Shown piece by piece: positions 8,565-16,778 of a stretch of 45,018 nucleotides of DNA. Under the pieces are notes generated by a model that was not told where the DNA came from, ran no database searches, and saw only the letters and a list, made by a program, of their open reading frames with translations. The stretch lies in assembly GCA_963626085.1 (NCBI GenBank), contig CAVFVJ010000006.1, forward strand, positions 1 to 45,018. The letters run 5' to 3'. The position numbers were made by a program, and so were the translations under genes. This DNA is from Colivivens sp963626085 (lineage in GTDB: Bacteria; Bacteroidota; Bacteroidia; Bacteroidales; Bacteroidaceae). Each line of letters starts with the position of its first letter. The stretch's first letter is position 1.

Positions 8565-9485
8565 TCATTTGTTCACCTGGAACTTAGTGATACCCTCCTT
8601 GATGAATCCCACAATCTGGTTGGCAGCCGCAATACCTGCATTGGTATTTGCCTCTGCAGTCTGTGCGCCCATCTTCTTGGGAGTTGAGAAGTAACGCCCC
8701 TCGAATGCCTTGAACTGATCGTCAGCATCTGGCTTGATATCGGTGATATACTTCAGGTCTGTACGTTCAGACATGAGTTCAATAAGTTCTGGCTCATTGA
8801 TGACCTCCTTACGTGCGGTATTGATAAGGATTGCGTCCTTCTTCATCGTACCCACAAGAGCCTTGTTGATACTGAGTTTGGTCTCCGCTGTAGCAGGGAT
8901 GTGAAGAGACACTATGTCGCATGTCTTGAAGAGTTCCTCTTGACTTGCTGCAGCATGAACGCCAGTACTCTCGATCGCCTCAGCAGGACAATAAGCATCG
9001 AAGGCACTCACCTCCATATCAAAGCCCTTAGCTATGCGTGCCACGTTACGTCCCACATTTCCAAATGCAAGGATACCAAGTCTCTTGCCCTTCAGTTCCG
9101 TACCTGCCTTACCATTGTAGAAGTTGCGCACCGCAAAAACCAACAAACCAAACACCAGTTCAGCTACAGCATTCGCATTCTGTCCAGGAGTGTTCATCAC
9201 AACTACATTGTGTGCGGTGGCTGCCTGAAGGTCTACGTTGTCGTATCCGGCACCAGCCCTCACGACAATCTTCAATTTTTTTGCAGCATCGAGCACCTCT
9301 GCGTCAATCTTGTCAGAACGTATGATGACAGCATCTGCGTCTGCCACAGCAGCCAACAGTTGAGACTTCTCCGTATACTTCTCCAAGAGAGCCAGTTCGA
9401 ATCCGGCATCCTCAATTATCTTCTTAATTCCAGCAACTGCAGGAGCAGCGAAAGGCTTCTCAGTCGCAATCAATACCTTTGTCAT
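8565..9485 (-). CDS. serA: D-3-phosphoglycerate dehydrogenase, short form with Lys at the His position
   Basis: A 306-residue D-2-hydroxyacid dehydrogenase that oxidises 3-phosphoglycerate in the first step of serine synthesis. The NAD-binding segment reads GILAFGNVGRNVA, and the catalytic Arg lies in LINTARKEVI. Where most family members have the active-site His (TPHxGA.T), this protein has STPKKMGAQTAEAN, so Lys replaces His, as in the short type III-K enzymes described for Entamoeba. It lacks the C-terminal ACT domain that gives serine feedback in long forms. Encoded 86 bases after serC and before DUF1015, on the same strand. Confidence 0.93.
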   Translation of the reverse strand: MTKVLIATEKPFAAPAVAGIKKIIEDAGFELALLEKYTEKSQLLAAVADADAVIIRSDKIDAEVLDAAKKLKIVVRAGAGYDNVDLQAATAHNVVVMNTPGQNANAVAELVFGLLVFAVRNFYNGKAGTELKGKRLGILAFGNVGRNVARIAKGFDMEVSAFDAYCPAEAIESTGVHAAASQEELFKTCDIVSLHIPATAETKLSINKALVGTMKKDAILINTARKEVINEPELIELMSERTDLKYITDIKPDADDQFKAFEGRYFSTPKKMGAQTAEANTNAGIAAANQIVGFIKEGITKFQVNK

Positions 9486-9508
9486 TTTCTTTACGTGTAT
9501 TTATTTAA

Positions 9509-9558
9509 ATGGCAAGGTTCCGGATTCCCCATGCGTACAGAAAAACCGGAACCGCCAT
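9509..9558 (-). promoter_or_regulatory. Inverted repeat between serC and serA
   Basis: Arms GGTTCCGG (9516-9523) and CCGGAACC (9546-9553) are a perfect 8-bp inverted repeat. Outside them ATGGC (9509-9513) and GCCAT (9554-9558) add five more pairs across a two-base bulge, giving about 13 pairs around a 22-base loop. On the minus strand it is followed by an AT-rich stretch but no clear T-run, so it is not a standard terminator. It may stabilise or partly terminate the serC transcript before serA. Confidence 0.6.
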
Positions 9559-9571
9559 AGTTGATAGTACT

Positions 9572-10639
9572 TTAATGATTGTTCTCGAATTCCTTCATGC
9601 ATGCGACAAGTGCATTCACACCCTCAACAGACATCGCATTGTAGCATGATGCACGGAAGCCACCCACGTCACGGTGACCCTTCACTCCAACCATGCCCTT
9701 TGATGTTGCGAAGTCGAGGAATTCCTTCTCTAATTCCTTATACTCGTCCTTCAGCACGAATGTGATGTTCATACGAGAGCGGCTCGCTTCCTCAGCGGTA
9801 CCGACAAAGAGTTTGTTGCGATCAATCTCAGCATACAGGATATCGGCACGTTCCTTTGCCAATTTCTCCATCGCAGCCACACCTCCATGAGCCTTGATAT
9901 AGCGCAGGTTCATCATAGCGCAGTAGATAGGAACTACTGGAGGAGTATTGAACATAGAGCCTTTCTTCACGTGTGTACGGTAATCGAGCATGGTAGGTAT
10001 CTGACGGCTCACCTTACCCAGTGCATCCTCCTTCACGATTACAAAAGTCACACCAGCCATAGACAGGTTCTTCTGCGCTCCACCATATATCATAGCATAC
10101 TTGCTTACGTCCACAGGACGTGAGAAAATGTCGGACGACATATCTGCAATGACCGGTATCGGAGAATTCAAGTCCTCACGAAGTTCTGTTCCATAGATTG
10201 TATTGTTGGAAGTGATGTGCAGGTAGTCAGCGTCAGCTGGGATCTCGAAGTCACGAGGCACATACGTGAAGTTCTTGTCGGCAGAAGACGCCACTTCGAC
10301 AACCTCACCGAAGAGCTTTGCCTCTTTCTCTGCCTTTGTAGCCCACACGCCCGTGTTCAAGTAAGCTGCCTTTTTCTCCAAGAAGTTATAAGGAACCATA
10401 CAGAACTCAAGACTGGCACCACCGCCAAGGAACAAAACGGAGTAGCCCTCCGGTATGTCAAGTAGCTCCTTGAACAGAGCCACAGCCTCGTCAACGACTG
10501 GTTGGAAATCCTTAGCGCGGTGGCTAATTTCCATCAAAGAAAGTCCTGAACCATTAAAGTCCAAACATGCGGCAGCAGTAGCTTCAATCACTTCCCGTGG
10601 AAGGATTGAGGGTCCTGCATTGAAATTATACTTCTTCAT
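9572..10639 (-). CDS. serC: Phosphoserine aminotransferase
   Basis: A 355-residue PLP enzyme that transfers an amino group from glutamate to 3-phosphohydroxypyruvate, the second step of serine synthesis; the enzyme also acts in some pyridoxal routes. The N-terminus NFNAGPSILPREV is the family hallmark. VLFLGGGASLEF follows, and the PLP lysine lies in YGGAQKNLSMAGVT. The C-terminal GHRDVGGFRASCYNA block binds substrate. Full length for the family. It is the first gene of the serC-serA-DUF1015-yigZ group, preceded by a TAATTTTG promoter box about 70 bases upstream. Confidence 0.97.
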   Translation of the reverse strand: MKKYNFNAGPSILPREVIEATAAACLDFNGSGLSLMEISHRAKDFQPVVDEAVALFKELLDIPEGYSVLFLGGGASLEFCMVPYNFLEKKAAYLNTGVWATKAEKEAKLFGEVVEVASSADKNFTYVPRDFEIPADADYLHITSNNTIYGTELREDLNSPIPVIADMSSDIFSRPVDVSKYAMIYGGAQKNLSMAGVTFVIVKEDALGKVSRQIPTMLDYRTHVKKGSMFNTPPVVPIYCAMMNLRYIKAHGGVAAMEKLAKERADILYAEIDRNKLFVGTAEEASRSRMNITFVLKDEYKELEKEFLDFATSKGMVGVKGHRDVGGFRASCYNAMSVEGVNALVACMKEFENNH

Positions 10640-10693
10640 TTTTTGGTTTATTTGAGTTATATCCAGTTAATTATTTATATACAGACAGAAAAT

Positions 10694-10714
10694 GCCGTTG
10701 GCAATTCCAACGGC
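10694..10714 (-). other. Perfect hairpin at the serC transcript start
   Basis: GCCGTTGG (10694-10701) and CCAACGGC (10707-10714) form an 8-bp perfect stem with a 5-base loop. It directly abuts the TAATTTTG box, so it would sit at or near the 5' end of serC mRNA. The following minus-strand bases ATTTTCTG are only a weak T-run. It could be a 5' stabilising hairpin, an operator, or the terminator of the lipoprotein gene that ends at 10796. Confidence 0.6.
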
Positions 10715-10745
10715 AAAATTAAGGTTTTATATTGAACTTACCAAA
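10714..10745 (-). promoter_or_regulatory. Bacteroidetes-type promoter for serC
   Basis: On the minus strand TTTG (10742-10745), 20 bases, then TAATTTTG (10714-10721), matching the -33 and -7 TAnnTTTG pattern. The transcript would begin near 10709 and lead into serC. Confidence 0.6.
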
Positions 10746-10795
10746 GCCTTATAAGAAAACTTTCCGCTTTGATTGTAAAATAATTTATTCCCCAA

Positions 10796-11503
10796 CTATT
10801 TATTCATTCGGATTTGCAATTCAGAAAATGACTTATCACCAGATTTGCTGTTTGCTGACACTTTGAACACCGTGGTATTGTCTGAAGGTTTCGATTTGCA
10901 GAATACCTTTGCCTTATAGCGTATGGCCTCGCCAGCCTGTATGGTAGCCACACTTGCAGGAGAGAACACGAAACATTTGGTGTTGTTCACCGCCTCTACC
11001 TTCAGTTCCACGTCACGCATTGTCATGCGTGAATCGTTTCTAACCTCAAAGATAACGTTCACAGTCTCATTGCGGCTGAACCTACCGTCACCATCTTCAT
11101 CTTGATACTGCACATTACTTATTGACAAACTTCCAGACATGTCTGAGCCTCCGCCTGTCTGATACCCGACATTATACCCATCCTCATAGCCATACACCTG
11201 GGACAACTCGTTCCTGTTCCCGTAATCGTACCCATCTCTATCTTTATCCTTATCCTTGTCCTTTGTCACGTAATTGCCAATCGCAGCACCAGCCACAGTA
11301 CCCACGATAGAACCGAGCATAGCCTTCCCCGGTCCATCATGACGGTCGGTGGACATCCAGCCCAACGCCTCGCCTATTACTCCACCAATCTCGGCTCCTG
11401 CCATAGTTCCAAGATAATTGCGTGAGGATGTGATGTCACATCCTGTAAGGCTCATGCTACCTATCAGCATCACACCAAACACATAAGCACTACCTGTTTT
11501 CAT
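10796..11503 (-). CDS. Glycine-zipper lipoprotein
   Basis: A 235-residue protein with a lipoprotein signal; the lipobox LTGC places the lipidated cysteine at residue 22. Residues 33-80 (AGAEIGGVIGEALG, MLGSIVGTVAGAAIGNYV) form two glycine-zipper hairpins of the kind seen in 17-kDa-antigen-like outer-membrane lipoproteins. A charged linker of Lys-Asp repeats follows (KDKDKDKD). The C-terminal half (DEDGDGRFSRNETV then VIFEVRNDS) has an EF-hand-like acidic stretch and a beta-sandwich look. Likely anchored in the envelope. It is 30 bases after the miaA-type gene on the same strand, so co-transcription is likely. Exact role unknown. Confidence 0.85.
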   Translation of the reverse strand: MKTGSAYVFGVMLIGSMSLTGCDITSSRNYLGTMAGAEIGGVIGEALGWMSTDRHDGPGKAMLGSIVGTVAGAAIGNYVTKDKDKDKDRDGYDYGNRNELSQVYGYEDGYNVGYQTGGGSDMSGSLSISNVQYQDEDGDGRFSRNETVNVIFEVRNDSRMTMRDVELKVEAVNNTKCFVFSPASVATIQAGEAIRYKAKVFCKSKPSDNTTVFKVSANSKSGDKSFSELQIRMNK

Positions 11504-11533
11504 GATATCCGTTTTTATTACATGTTTTTCGTC

Positions 11534-12364
11534 TCACTCATTTTCAACATCAGCTAAAGCCCCACTCCACCAGCCCTTCACGACATCCAGCCTCTTTCGT
11601 AGCGGCATTCCCGTATCAAGCCAGTTTATGTGAGTGCCACGCTTCTCCATTCCTCTGAACCATGTCATCTGACGTTTGGCAAACTGATGGATGGCAATCT
11701 CCAGCAGGTCATGCATCTCTTCGTACGACAACTTTCCCTGCACATAGAGTGTCAGGTACTTGTATTCCAAGCCATAATGAATCAAAGCTTCAGGACTAAC
11801 ACCTGAATCGATAAGATGCTTGACCTCATCCACCATCCCATCGTCAAGGCGCAGGTTCAGTCTCGTCGATATCTTGGCACGACGTTCGTCACGCGGTATA
11901 GAGAGCCCCACAACCAGACTGTGCAGTTGCGGACACTGTCTGCCATCGAACTCATAATTCTTCAGCACACTCTCAATGTAGAGTCCCGTACCACCACAGA
12001 GGATGGGCACACGTCCCCTCGACTTAATGTCGTTGTAAGCCTCATGGAAATCATGTTGGAACCGATACACGCTGTAAAGTGTCCCAGGATCGGCTATATC
12101 AATCAAGTGATATGGAATCCGCAGTCCGTCCACCTCATAGTCATCAAGGTCCTTCCCTGTCCCAAGATCCATTCCTCTATAGACCTGACGACTGTCGGCA
12201 CTGATAATCTCGCCATTCATCTCCATTGCAAGAAGAACGGCAAAACGAGTTTTTCCACAAGCGGTTGGTCCTGTGACCGTCAGCAAGTCATACGGCATAC
12301 CGTCTGTATCCATATGCAAACCCCTATCTGTTCCCTGCATCATCCTGTCCTTCATTGTTGTCAT
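11534..12364 (-). CDS. miaA: tRNA dimethylallyltransferase (MiaA-type)
   Basis: Transfers a dimethylallyl group to A37 of tRNAs that read codons starting with U. The P-loop is LTVTGPTACGKT, followed by ISADSRQVYRGMDLGTGK and later GGTGLYIESVL, then LIHYGLEYKY and the conserved FAKRQMTWFR. It is shorter than many MiaA proteins, and Bacteroidetes often have two MiaA paralogs, so this may be the second one. The listed ATG overlaps the upstream phosphatase by 41 bases. ATG at 12313 or 12298 (MPYDLLTVTG) would avoid the overlap and put the P-loop nearer the N-terminus, as is usual, so the first 17-22 residues are doubtful. Confidence 0.88.
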   Translation of the reverse strand: MTTMKDRMMQGTDRGLHMDTDGMPYDLLTVTGPTACGKTRFAVLLAMEMNGEIISADSRQVYRGMDLGTGKDLDDYEVDGLRIPYHLIDIADPGTLYSVYRFQHDFHEAYNDIKSRGRVPILCGGTGLYIESVLKNYEFDGRQCPQLHSLVVGLSIPRDERRAKISTRLNLRLDDGMVDEVKHLIDSGVSPEALIHYGLEYKYLTLYVQGKLSYEEMHDLLEIAIHQFAKRQMTWFRGMEKRGTHINWLDTGMPLRKRLDVVKGWWSGALADVENE

Positions 12365-14042
12365 TTGAAAACAGCATCGCAGTCTCGCGCACCTCAGCCT
12401 TCCTCACCCAGTCCTCTGGTATGAACCGCCAGTGGTTCATCGGCTTTGGATAGAGATCCTTCTTATTCCTCACGTACTGCATGAGATAGAATCTTATGTC
12501 ATGGTCAGTAACAGAAACTATACGGTTTTCTATCTCGTCTTTCGACAGTCCCGCTCCCTTAGTCAGCAGTTCGCCTCCACCATTTGCCCTATACGCAGTC
12601 ATGCAACATGTATACAGTTTGTTGGGATCGAATGGTGTACCGTCCACCATACCCATTATATTCACTCTCTCCCCGTCCCCTTTTCTCACATCTACCTCAT
12701 AGCGGATGCCGGCAGCCGAGTCGAAGTTGAAAATAAAGTTCTTGAACCCCAGACGTGCTGGGTTGGCTTTCATCGGACTTGTCTGCAGGAAGGGGTCGTT
12801 CTCATCCTTCATCTGGTATATCCATCCTGCGTAACTCGTCTCAAGGTACGACTTGATTTCATATCCGTAGAGTTTCAGCGTATAAAGTCTGTCCTCGAAA
12901 CGGTATATATTGAACAAGTCACTCATCTTCACCGTCCCAGCAGCGATCACAGCATTGAAGAAGAGAGGGGCGGCAAACGAGATGTCTGCACCGCTCACCT
13001 TCAGCTGGAGATGCTGTATGAGGTCGATGTAAGCCGAGGGTCCAAAATAAGAGTCAGTGATTCTCAACTCGTCATGCAACTCGCCCAAGTATTCTGAAGC
13101 AAACTTGCTCACCGCCTGATAGGCACGAAAGAAATGGTGGCGGAAGGTCTGGCTGTGCTGGTTTTTCACCGTACCGATGTAGTGAATCTTGCCCTTCATA
13201 CTGTGACCTGTCACCCTCTTGTCTGCATCGAGCGCAAACTCGATGTTCACTTGTGCCACACTATAGGCGTAACTGCCTGGATTGATGCACAGCACTTTCT
13301 TTCCTGACGGAGCTGTCACCTCCTCCATGTTGTTTGCATGGTCGTGACCATACAGTATAAGGTCGAAGCCATCAACCGACATCGCAGTGCGTCTTGTAGC
13401 GTTCTCCCTATATTCATCCGTTTCGATACCCTCGTCCATTCCCGAATGGAACACGCCTACAATGAAATCAGGGTTCTCCCGCTCCTTCACAATCTGCATC
13501 CACTTGGCAGCACTCTCTGTGATGTCCTCAAACCGCATTCCATGCCAAACAGCCTTCGGAATCCAGTGAGGGATGGCAGGGGTAACGAAACCGAGTACAG
13601 CAATCCTCACCCCACTGCGCGTAAACACCGCATAGGGTTGGAAGTAAGGCTCGCCTGTGGATGAGTCGACCGCATTGGCAGCCAACACCGGGAAGTTACA
13701 GTCCTCAACATACTTGTCGAACACTGGGTGTCCAGTCTCCAGGTCATGATTTCCTATCACCGCAGCGTCATACCCTATGAAGTTGCAGAAGTCAGCCACA
13801 CCGTGAGTCTTACTGTCGCTAATGAAATTGAAGTAATACGACGTAGGCTCACCCTGTAGCATGTCACCGCCATCAATCAAGATGGTACTGCCAGGCCGCT
13901 TTTGGCATTCCTGAGCCACATAGGCATAGACTCTCTGCAGACTACCCTTTCCCCAACGTGTGTGTCGGAAATCGAACGGAAAGTAATTGCCATGGATGTC
14001 ACTCGTGAATATTATCCGTACTTTTCTTTTTTCTCCTTCCAT
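12324..14042 (-). CDS. UshA-like metallophosphatase/5'-nucleotidase without signal peptide
   Basis: A 572-residue two-domain protein. The N-terminal calcineurin-like domain has all metal blocks: FTSDIHGNYF, LIDGGDMLQGE, VIGNHDLETG, GVFHSGMDEG and LYGHDHANN. The C-terminal substrate domain has YTCCMTAYRANGGGELL. Homologs release phosphate from nucleotides or UDP-sugars, normally in the periplasm. Here translation from ATG at 14042 gives MEGEKRKVRIIF with no hydrophobic leader, so the product is predicted cytoplasmic. A TTG one codon upstream is less likely as start. The 3' end overlaps the longest miaA start, so the two are probably one transcript. Confidence 0.88.
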   Translation of the reverse strand: MEGEKRKVRIIFTSDIHGNYFPFDFRHTRWGKGSLQRVYAYVAQECQKRPGSTILIDGGDMLQGEPTSYYFNFISDSKTHGVADFCNFIGYDAAVIGNHDLETGHPVFDKYVEDCNFPVLAANAVDSSTGEPYFQPYAVFTRSGVRIAVLGFVTPAIPHWIPKAVWHGMRFEDITESAAKWMQIVKERENPDFIVGVFHSGMDEGIETDEYRENATRRTAMSVDGFDLILYGHDHANNMEEVTAPSGKKVLCINPGSYAYSVAQVNIEFALDADKRVTGHSMKGKIHYIGTVKNQHSQTFRHHFFRAYQAVSKFASEYLGELHDELRITDSYFGPSAYIDLIQHLQLKVSGADISFAAPLFFNAVIAAGTVKMSDLFNIYRFEDRLYTLKLYGYEIKSYLETSYAGWIYQMKDENDPFLQTSPMKANPARLGFKNFIFNFDSAAGIRYEVDVRKGDGERVNIMGMVDGTPFDPNKLYTCCMTAYRANGGGELLTKGAGLSKDEIENRIVSVTDHDIRFYLMQYVRNKKDLYPKPMNHWRFIPEDWVRKAEVRETAMLFSNDNNEGQDDAGNR

Positions 14043-14061
14043 CAAGAATCCTATTTGGTTA

Positions 14062-14069
14062 CAAAGTTA
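14062..14069 (-). promoter_or_regulatory. -7 promoter box for the metallophosphatase gene
   Basis: TAACTTTG on the minus strand, 20 bases before the ATG at 14042. It fits the TAnnTTTG box of Bacteroidetes housekeeping promoters and implies a short leader. The remaining 14070-14162 stretch to metY shows no ORF. Confidence 0.6.
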
Positions 14070-14162
14070 GCACAAATAAGTGTAAACACCAAATCAATCA
14101 TGACAAATCGTCCCCTGTGGGTTTCACAAGACACGCCACCCCCACCACAAGGAGGGAGTCTA

Positions 14163-15446
14163 CTACAGTCTGTCGAGTGCCTGTCTGATGTCGTCGAGGA
14201 TGTCATCGGTGTCCTCGATGCCCACAGACAGTCTGATGAGGTCGGGAGCCACTCCTGCGGCACGCAACTGTTCATCTGACATCTGACGGTGGGTGTGACT
14301 CGCAGGATGGAGCACACAACTGCGCGCATCAGCCACATGCGTAGCGATACTTATCAGTTGAAGCGAGTCCATGAACTGTATTGCTGTGTCACGGTCGCCC
14401 TTCAGTCCGAAGGCGATGACTCCACAACTGCCGTGAGGCATGTACTTCACCTGCAGTCCATGATACTTGTCGCCCTCCAGTCCCGAATAATGAACCCACG
14501 CCACACGGGAATCACCCTGCAAGAACTCAGCCACAGCCTGTGCGTTCCTACAATGCTGCGCCATCCTCAGATGGAGTGACTGCAGACCAAGGTTGAGTAT
14601 GAACGAGTTCATTGGAGCTGGGATGCTACCCAAGTCACGCATGAGCTGCGCCACCAGTTTGGTGGTATATCCCTTCTTTCCGAATGCCTTTACGTAGGTC
14701 AATCCATGGTAGCTCTCGTCAGGAGAACACAGTCCTGGGTACTTGTCGGCATGTGCCATCCAATCGAAGTTACCACTGTCGACCACCGCACCGCCCACAG
14801 CGGAAGCAGTACCGTCCATATACTTGGTGGTGGAGTGAGTCACGATGTCGGCACCCCACTCAAATGGGCGACAATTGATTGGAGTTGCGAAAGTATTGTC
14901 GACAATCAATGGCACACCGTTCCTGTGCGCTATCCGCGCAAACTTCTCTATGTCGAGGATAGCACATCCCGGATTGGAGATAGTCTCACCGAACAGCACC
15001 TTGGTGTTCGGCCGGAAAGCAGCCTGTATCTCCTCTTCGGAAGCGTCTGGATTGACGAAGGTACACTCTATTCCAAGTTTTTTCATTGTCACCCCAAGCA
15101 GGTTGAATGTGCCTCCATAAATCTCATTGGATGCAACCACATGGTCACCAGCCTCACAGATATTGAACACCGCATAGAAGTTGGCAGCCTGTCCGCTCGA
15201 CGTAAGCACACAGCCCACGCCACCTTCCAAAGCAGCAATCTTCTCTGCCACCATATCATTGGTCGGGTTCTGCAGACGGGTATAGAAATAGCCCTCCTTC
15301 TTTAGGTCGAAGAGCATTGCCATCTCGTTAGAGTCATCATACTTAAATGTAGTACTCTGAATTATCGGTGGTTCCACCGGCTCACCGTTCTTAGGTCTGT
15401 AACCACCCTGCACACACAGGGTCGATGTCTTGAGTTTCCTGTCCAT
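14163..15446 (-). CDS. metY: O-acetylhomoserine/O-acetylserine sulfhydrylase
   Basis: A 427-residue PLP enzyme of the Cys/Met metabolism family that joins sulfide to O-acetylhomoserine to give homocysteine. Visible blocks: LKTSTLCVQGGY, TRLQNPTNDMVAEKIAALEGG, SSGQAANFY, SNEIYGGT, VDNTFATP and the PLP-lysine segment THSTTKYMDG. The C-terminal SHTHRQMSDEQLRAAGV and IRLSVGIED are typical. I use ATG at 15446; the longer frame to 15476 starts with TTG. It lies 51 bases after sdaA on the same strand and may share its transcript. A sibling activity such as cystathionine gamma-synthase cannot be fully excluded, but the length fits MetY. Confidence 0.9.
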   Translation of the reverse strand: MDRKLKTSTLCVQGGYRPKNGEPVEPPIIQSTTFKYDDSNEMAMLFDLKKEGYFYTRLQNPTNDMVAEKIAALEGGVGCVLTSSGQAANFYAVFNICEAGDHVVASNEIYGGTFNLLGVTMKKLGIECTFVNPDASEEEIQAAFRPNTKVLFGETISNPGCAILDIEKFARIAHRNGVPLIVDNTFATPINCRPFEWGADIVTHSTTKYMDGTASAVGGAVVDSGNFDWMAHADKYPGLCSPDESYHGLTYVKAFGKKGYTTKLVAQLMRDLGSIPAPMNSFILNLGLQSLHLRMAQHCRNAQAVAEFLQGDSRVAWVHYSGLEGDKYHGLQVKYMPHGSCGVIAFGLKGDRDTAIQFMDSLQLISIATHVADARSCVLHPASHTHRQMSDEQLRAAGVAPDLIRLSVGIEDTDDILDDIRQALDRL

Positions 15447-15497
15447 AAAGTATTGTAGTTTTGATTTATTAGACAATAAAATAATATTCTCCCGGTC

Positions 15498-16700
15498 TCA
15501 CACATCCATCTGACTGTAGTCCTTCGCCAGTCCGCCCATAGATGTTTCCTTGTACAGCGACGGCAGGTCGTGTCCTGTCTGCTTCATCACCTCAACCACT
15601 TTGTCGAACGACACGCGGTGAGTGCCGTCAGAAAACGATGCGTATACATTGGCATCCAAGGCGCGAGCTGCAGCATAGGCGTTACGTTCGATGCACGGAA
15701 TCTGTACCAGTCCACAAACAGGGTCGCAGGTCATGCCGAGATGATGTTCGAGCCCCATCTCCGCAGAATATTCAATCTGGGACGGAGTTCCGCCAAACAA
15801 CTGACTGGCAGCTGCTGCAGCCATGGCACAGGCAACGCCCACTTCACCTTGACATCCTACCTCTGCCCCACTGATGGAAGCATTGTGCTTGACCACATTA
15901 CCGATGAGTCCAGCTGTTGCCAAGGCACGCAGGATACGAGCCTCACTGACGTTCTTGCCCGACCACAGGTGATAGAGGACACCTGGAAGGACACCGCACG
16001 AACCACATGTAGGAGCTGTCACTATCCTGCCTCCCGATGCATTCTCCTCGCTGACCGCCAAGGCGTAAGCGAACACCAGTCCGCGCGAGCGCAGGTTATC
16101 CCTATAGCCAGATGCCTTGACATAGTAGGCAGCAGCCTTACGGCGCAGATGGAGCGGACCAGCAAGAACCCCTTCCTTGTCGATACCCCGTTCCACTGAC
16201 TTGCACATCACCTCCCACACTTCACGGAGGTAATCCCATATCTCTGGTCCCTCACAGTCCTCCACATACTCCCAGTAGTTCTTACCCGACCACTCACAGT
16301 ATGAGAGAATCTCCGAGAGAGTGTTCTTGTCGTACACCTCCACCGAGTCAATCTCCTCTTTGCCCTCCTCTGCCAGGGCACCCCCACCGATGCTGTACAC
16401 AGTCCAGTCGTCCGTCACGTTACCTTCACTGTCCTTACTTTTGAAGTTCATGCCGTTAGGATGGAACGGCAGAAAAATCTCACTGCGCCACACGATGGTA
16501 GCCGTAGGCAGCACATCCAAGATAGCAGTGTCGGTCATGTGTCCGCGACCGGTAGCTGCCAGACTTCCATAGAGGGTCACCTCAAACGAAGCGGCTTCGG
16601 GATGACGCTTCGCAAACATCTCAGCCGCACGGCGAGGTCCCATTGTGTGACTGCTCGACGGTCCGCTCCCGATACGGTATATTTCCTTTATTGACTTCAT
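15498..16700 (-). CDS. sdaA: L-serine dehydratase, iron-sulfur type, single chain
   Basis: A 400-residue enzyme turning L-serine into pyruvate and ammonia with a [4Fe-4S] cluster. The beta-domain motif GPSSSHTMGPRRAAEMF lies at the N-terminus, and the cluster cysteines lie in TAPTCGSCGVLPG and MTCDPVCGLVQIPC. Alpha and beta domains are fused, as in Gram-negative enzymes. The gene has its own promoter box just beyond the trp terminator, so it is transcribed apart from trpA. It sits near serC/serA and trpB, which make and use serine. Confidence 0.95.
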   Translation of the reverse strand: MKSIKEIYRIGSGPSSSHTMGPRRAAEMFAKRHPEAASFEVTLYGSLAATGRGHMTDTAILDVLPTATIVWRSEIFLPFHPNGMNFKSKDSEGNVTDDWTVYSIGGGALAEEGKEEIDSVEVYDKNTLSEILSYCEWSGKNYWEYVEDCEGPEIWDYLREVWEVMCKSVERGIDKEGVLAGPLHLRRKAAAYYVKASGYRDNLRSRGLVFAYALAVSEENASGGRIVTAPTCGSCGVLPGVLYHLWSGKNVSEARILRALATAGLIGNVVKHNASISGAEVGCQGEVGVACAMAAAAASQLFGGTPSQIEYSAEMGLEHHLGMTCDPVCGLVQIPCIERNAYAAARALDANVYASFSDGTHRVSFDKVVEVMKQTGHDLPSLYKETSMGGLAKDYSQMDV

Positions 16701-16722
16701 TGCACATTCGTGATTCGACCCA

Positions 16723-16730
16723 CAAATGTA
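16723..16730 (-). promoter_or_regulatory. -7 promoter box for sdaA
   Basis: TACATTTG on the minus strand, 22 bases before the sdaA ATG and two bases past the T-run of the trp operon terminator. Terminator and new promoter are packed back to back, separating the trp and sdaA transcripts. Confidence 0.65.
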
Positions 16731-16732
16731 CT

Positions 16733-16766
16733 AAAAAAAAGCGGCGGCACACCAGGTGTACCGCCG
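16733..16766 (-). terminator. Intrinsic terminator of the trp operon
   Basis: On the minus strand CGGCGGTACAC (from 16766) pairs with GTGTGCCGCCG in an 11-bp stem with one G-T pair and a 3-base loop, followed by C and eight T. It lies 12 bases after the trpA stop. Confidence 0.92.
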
Positions 16767-16778
16767 AAATCATACTAT

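Noticed and set aside
12432..13097. 221-codon ORF on the plus strand
   Set aside because: Antisense to the metallophosphatase, with no recognisable motif.
16701..16778. trp genes and sdaA as one operon
   Set aside because: A strong terminator and a separate TACATTTG promoter box separate them.
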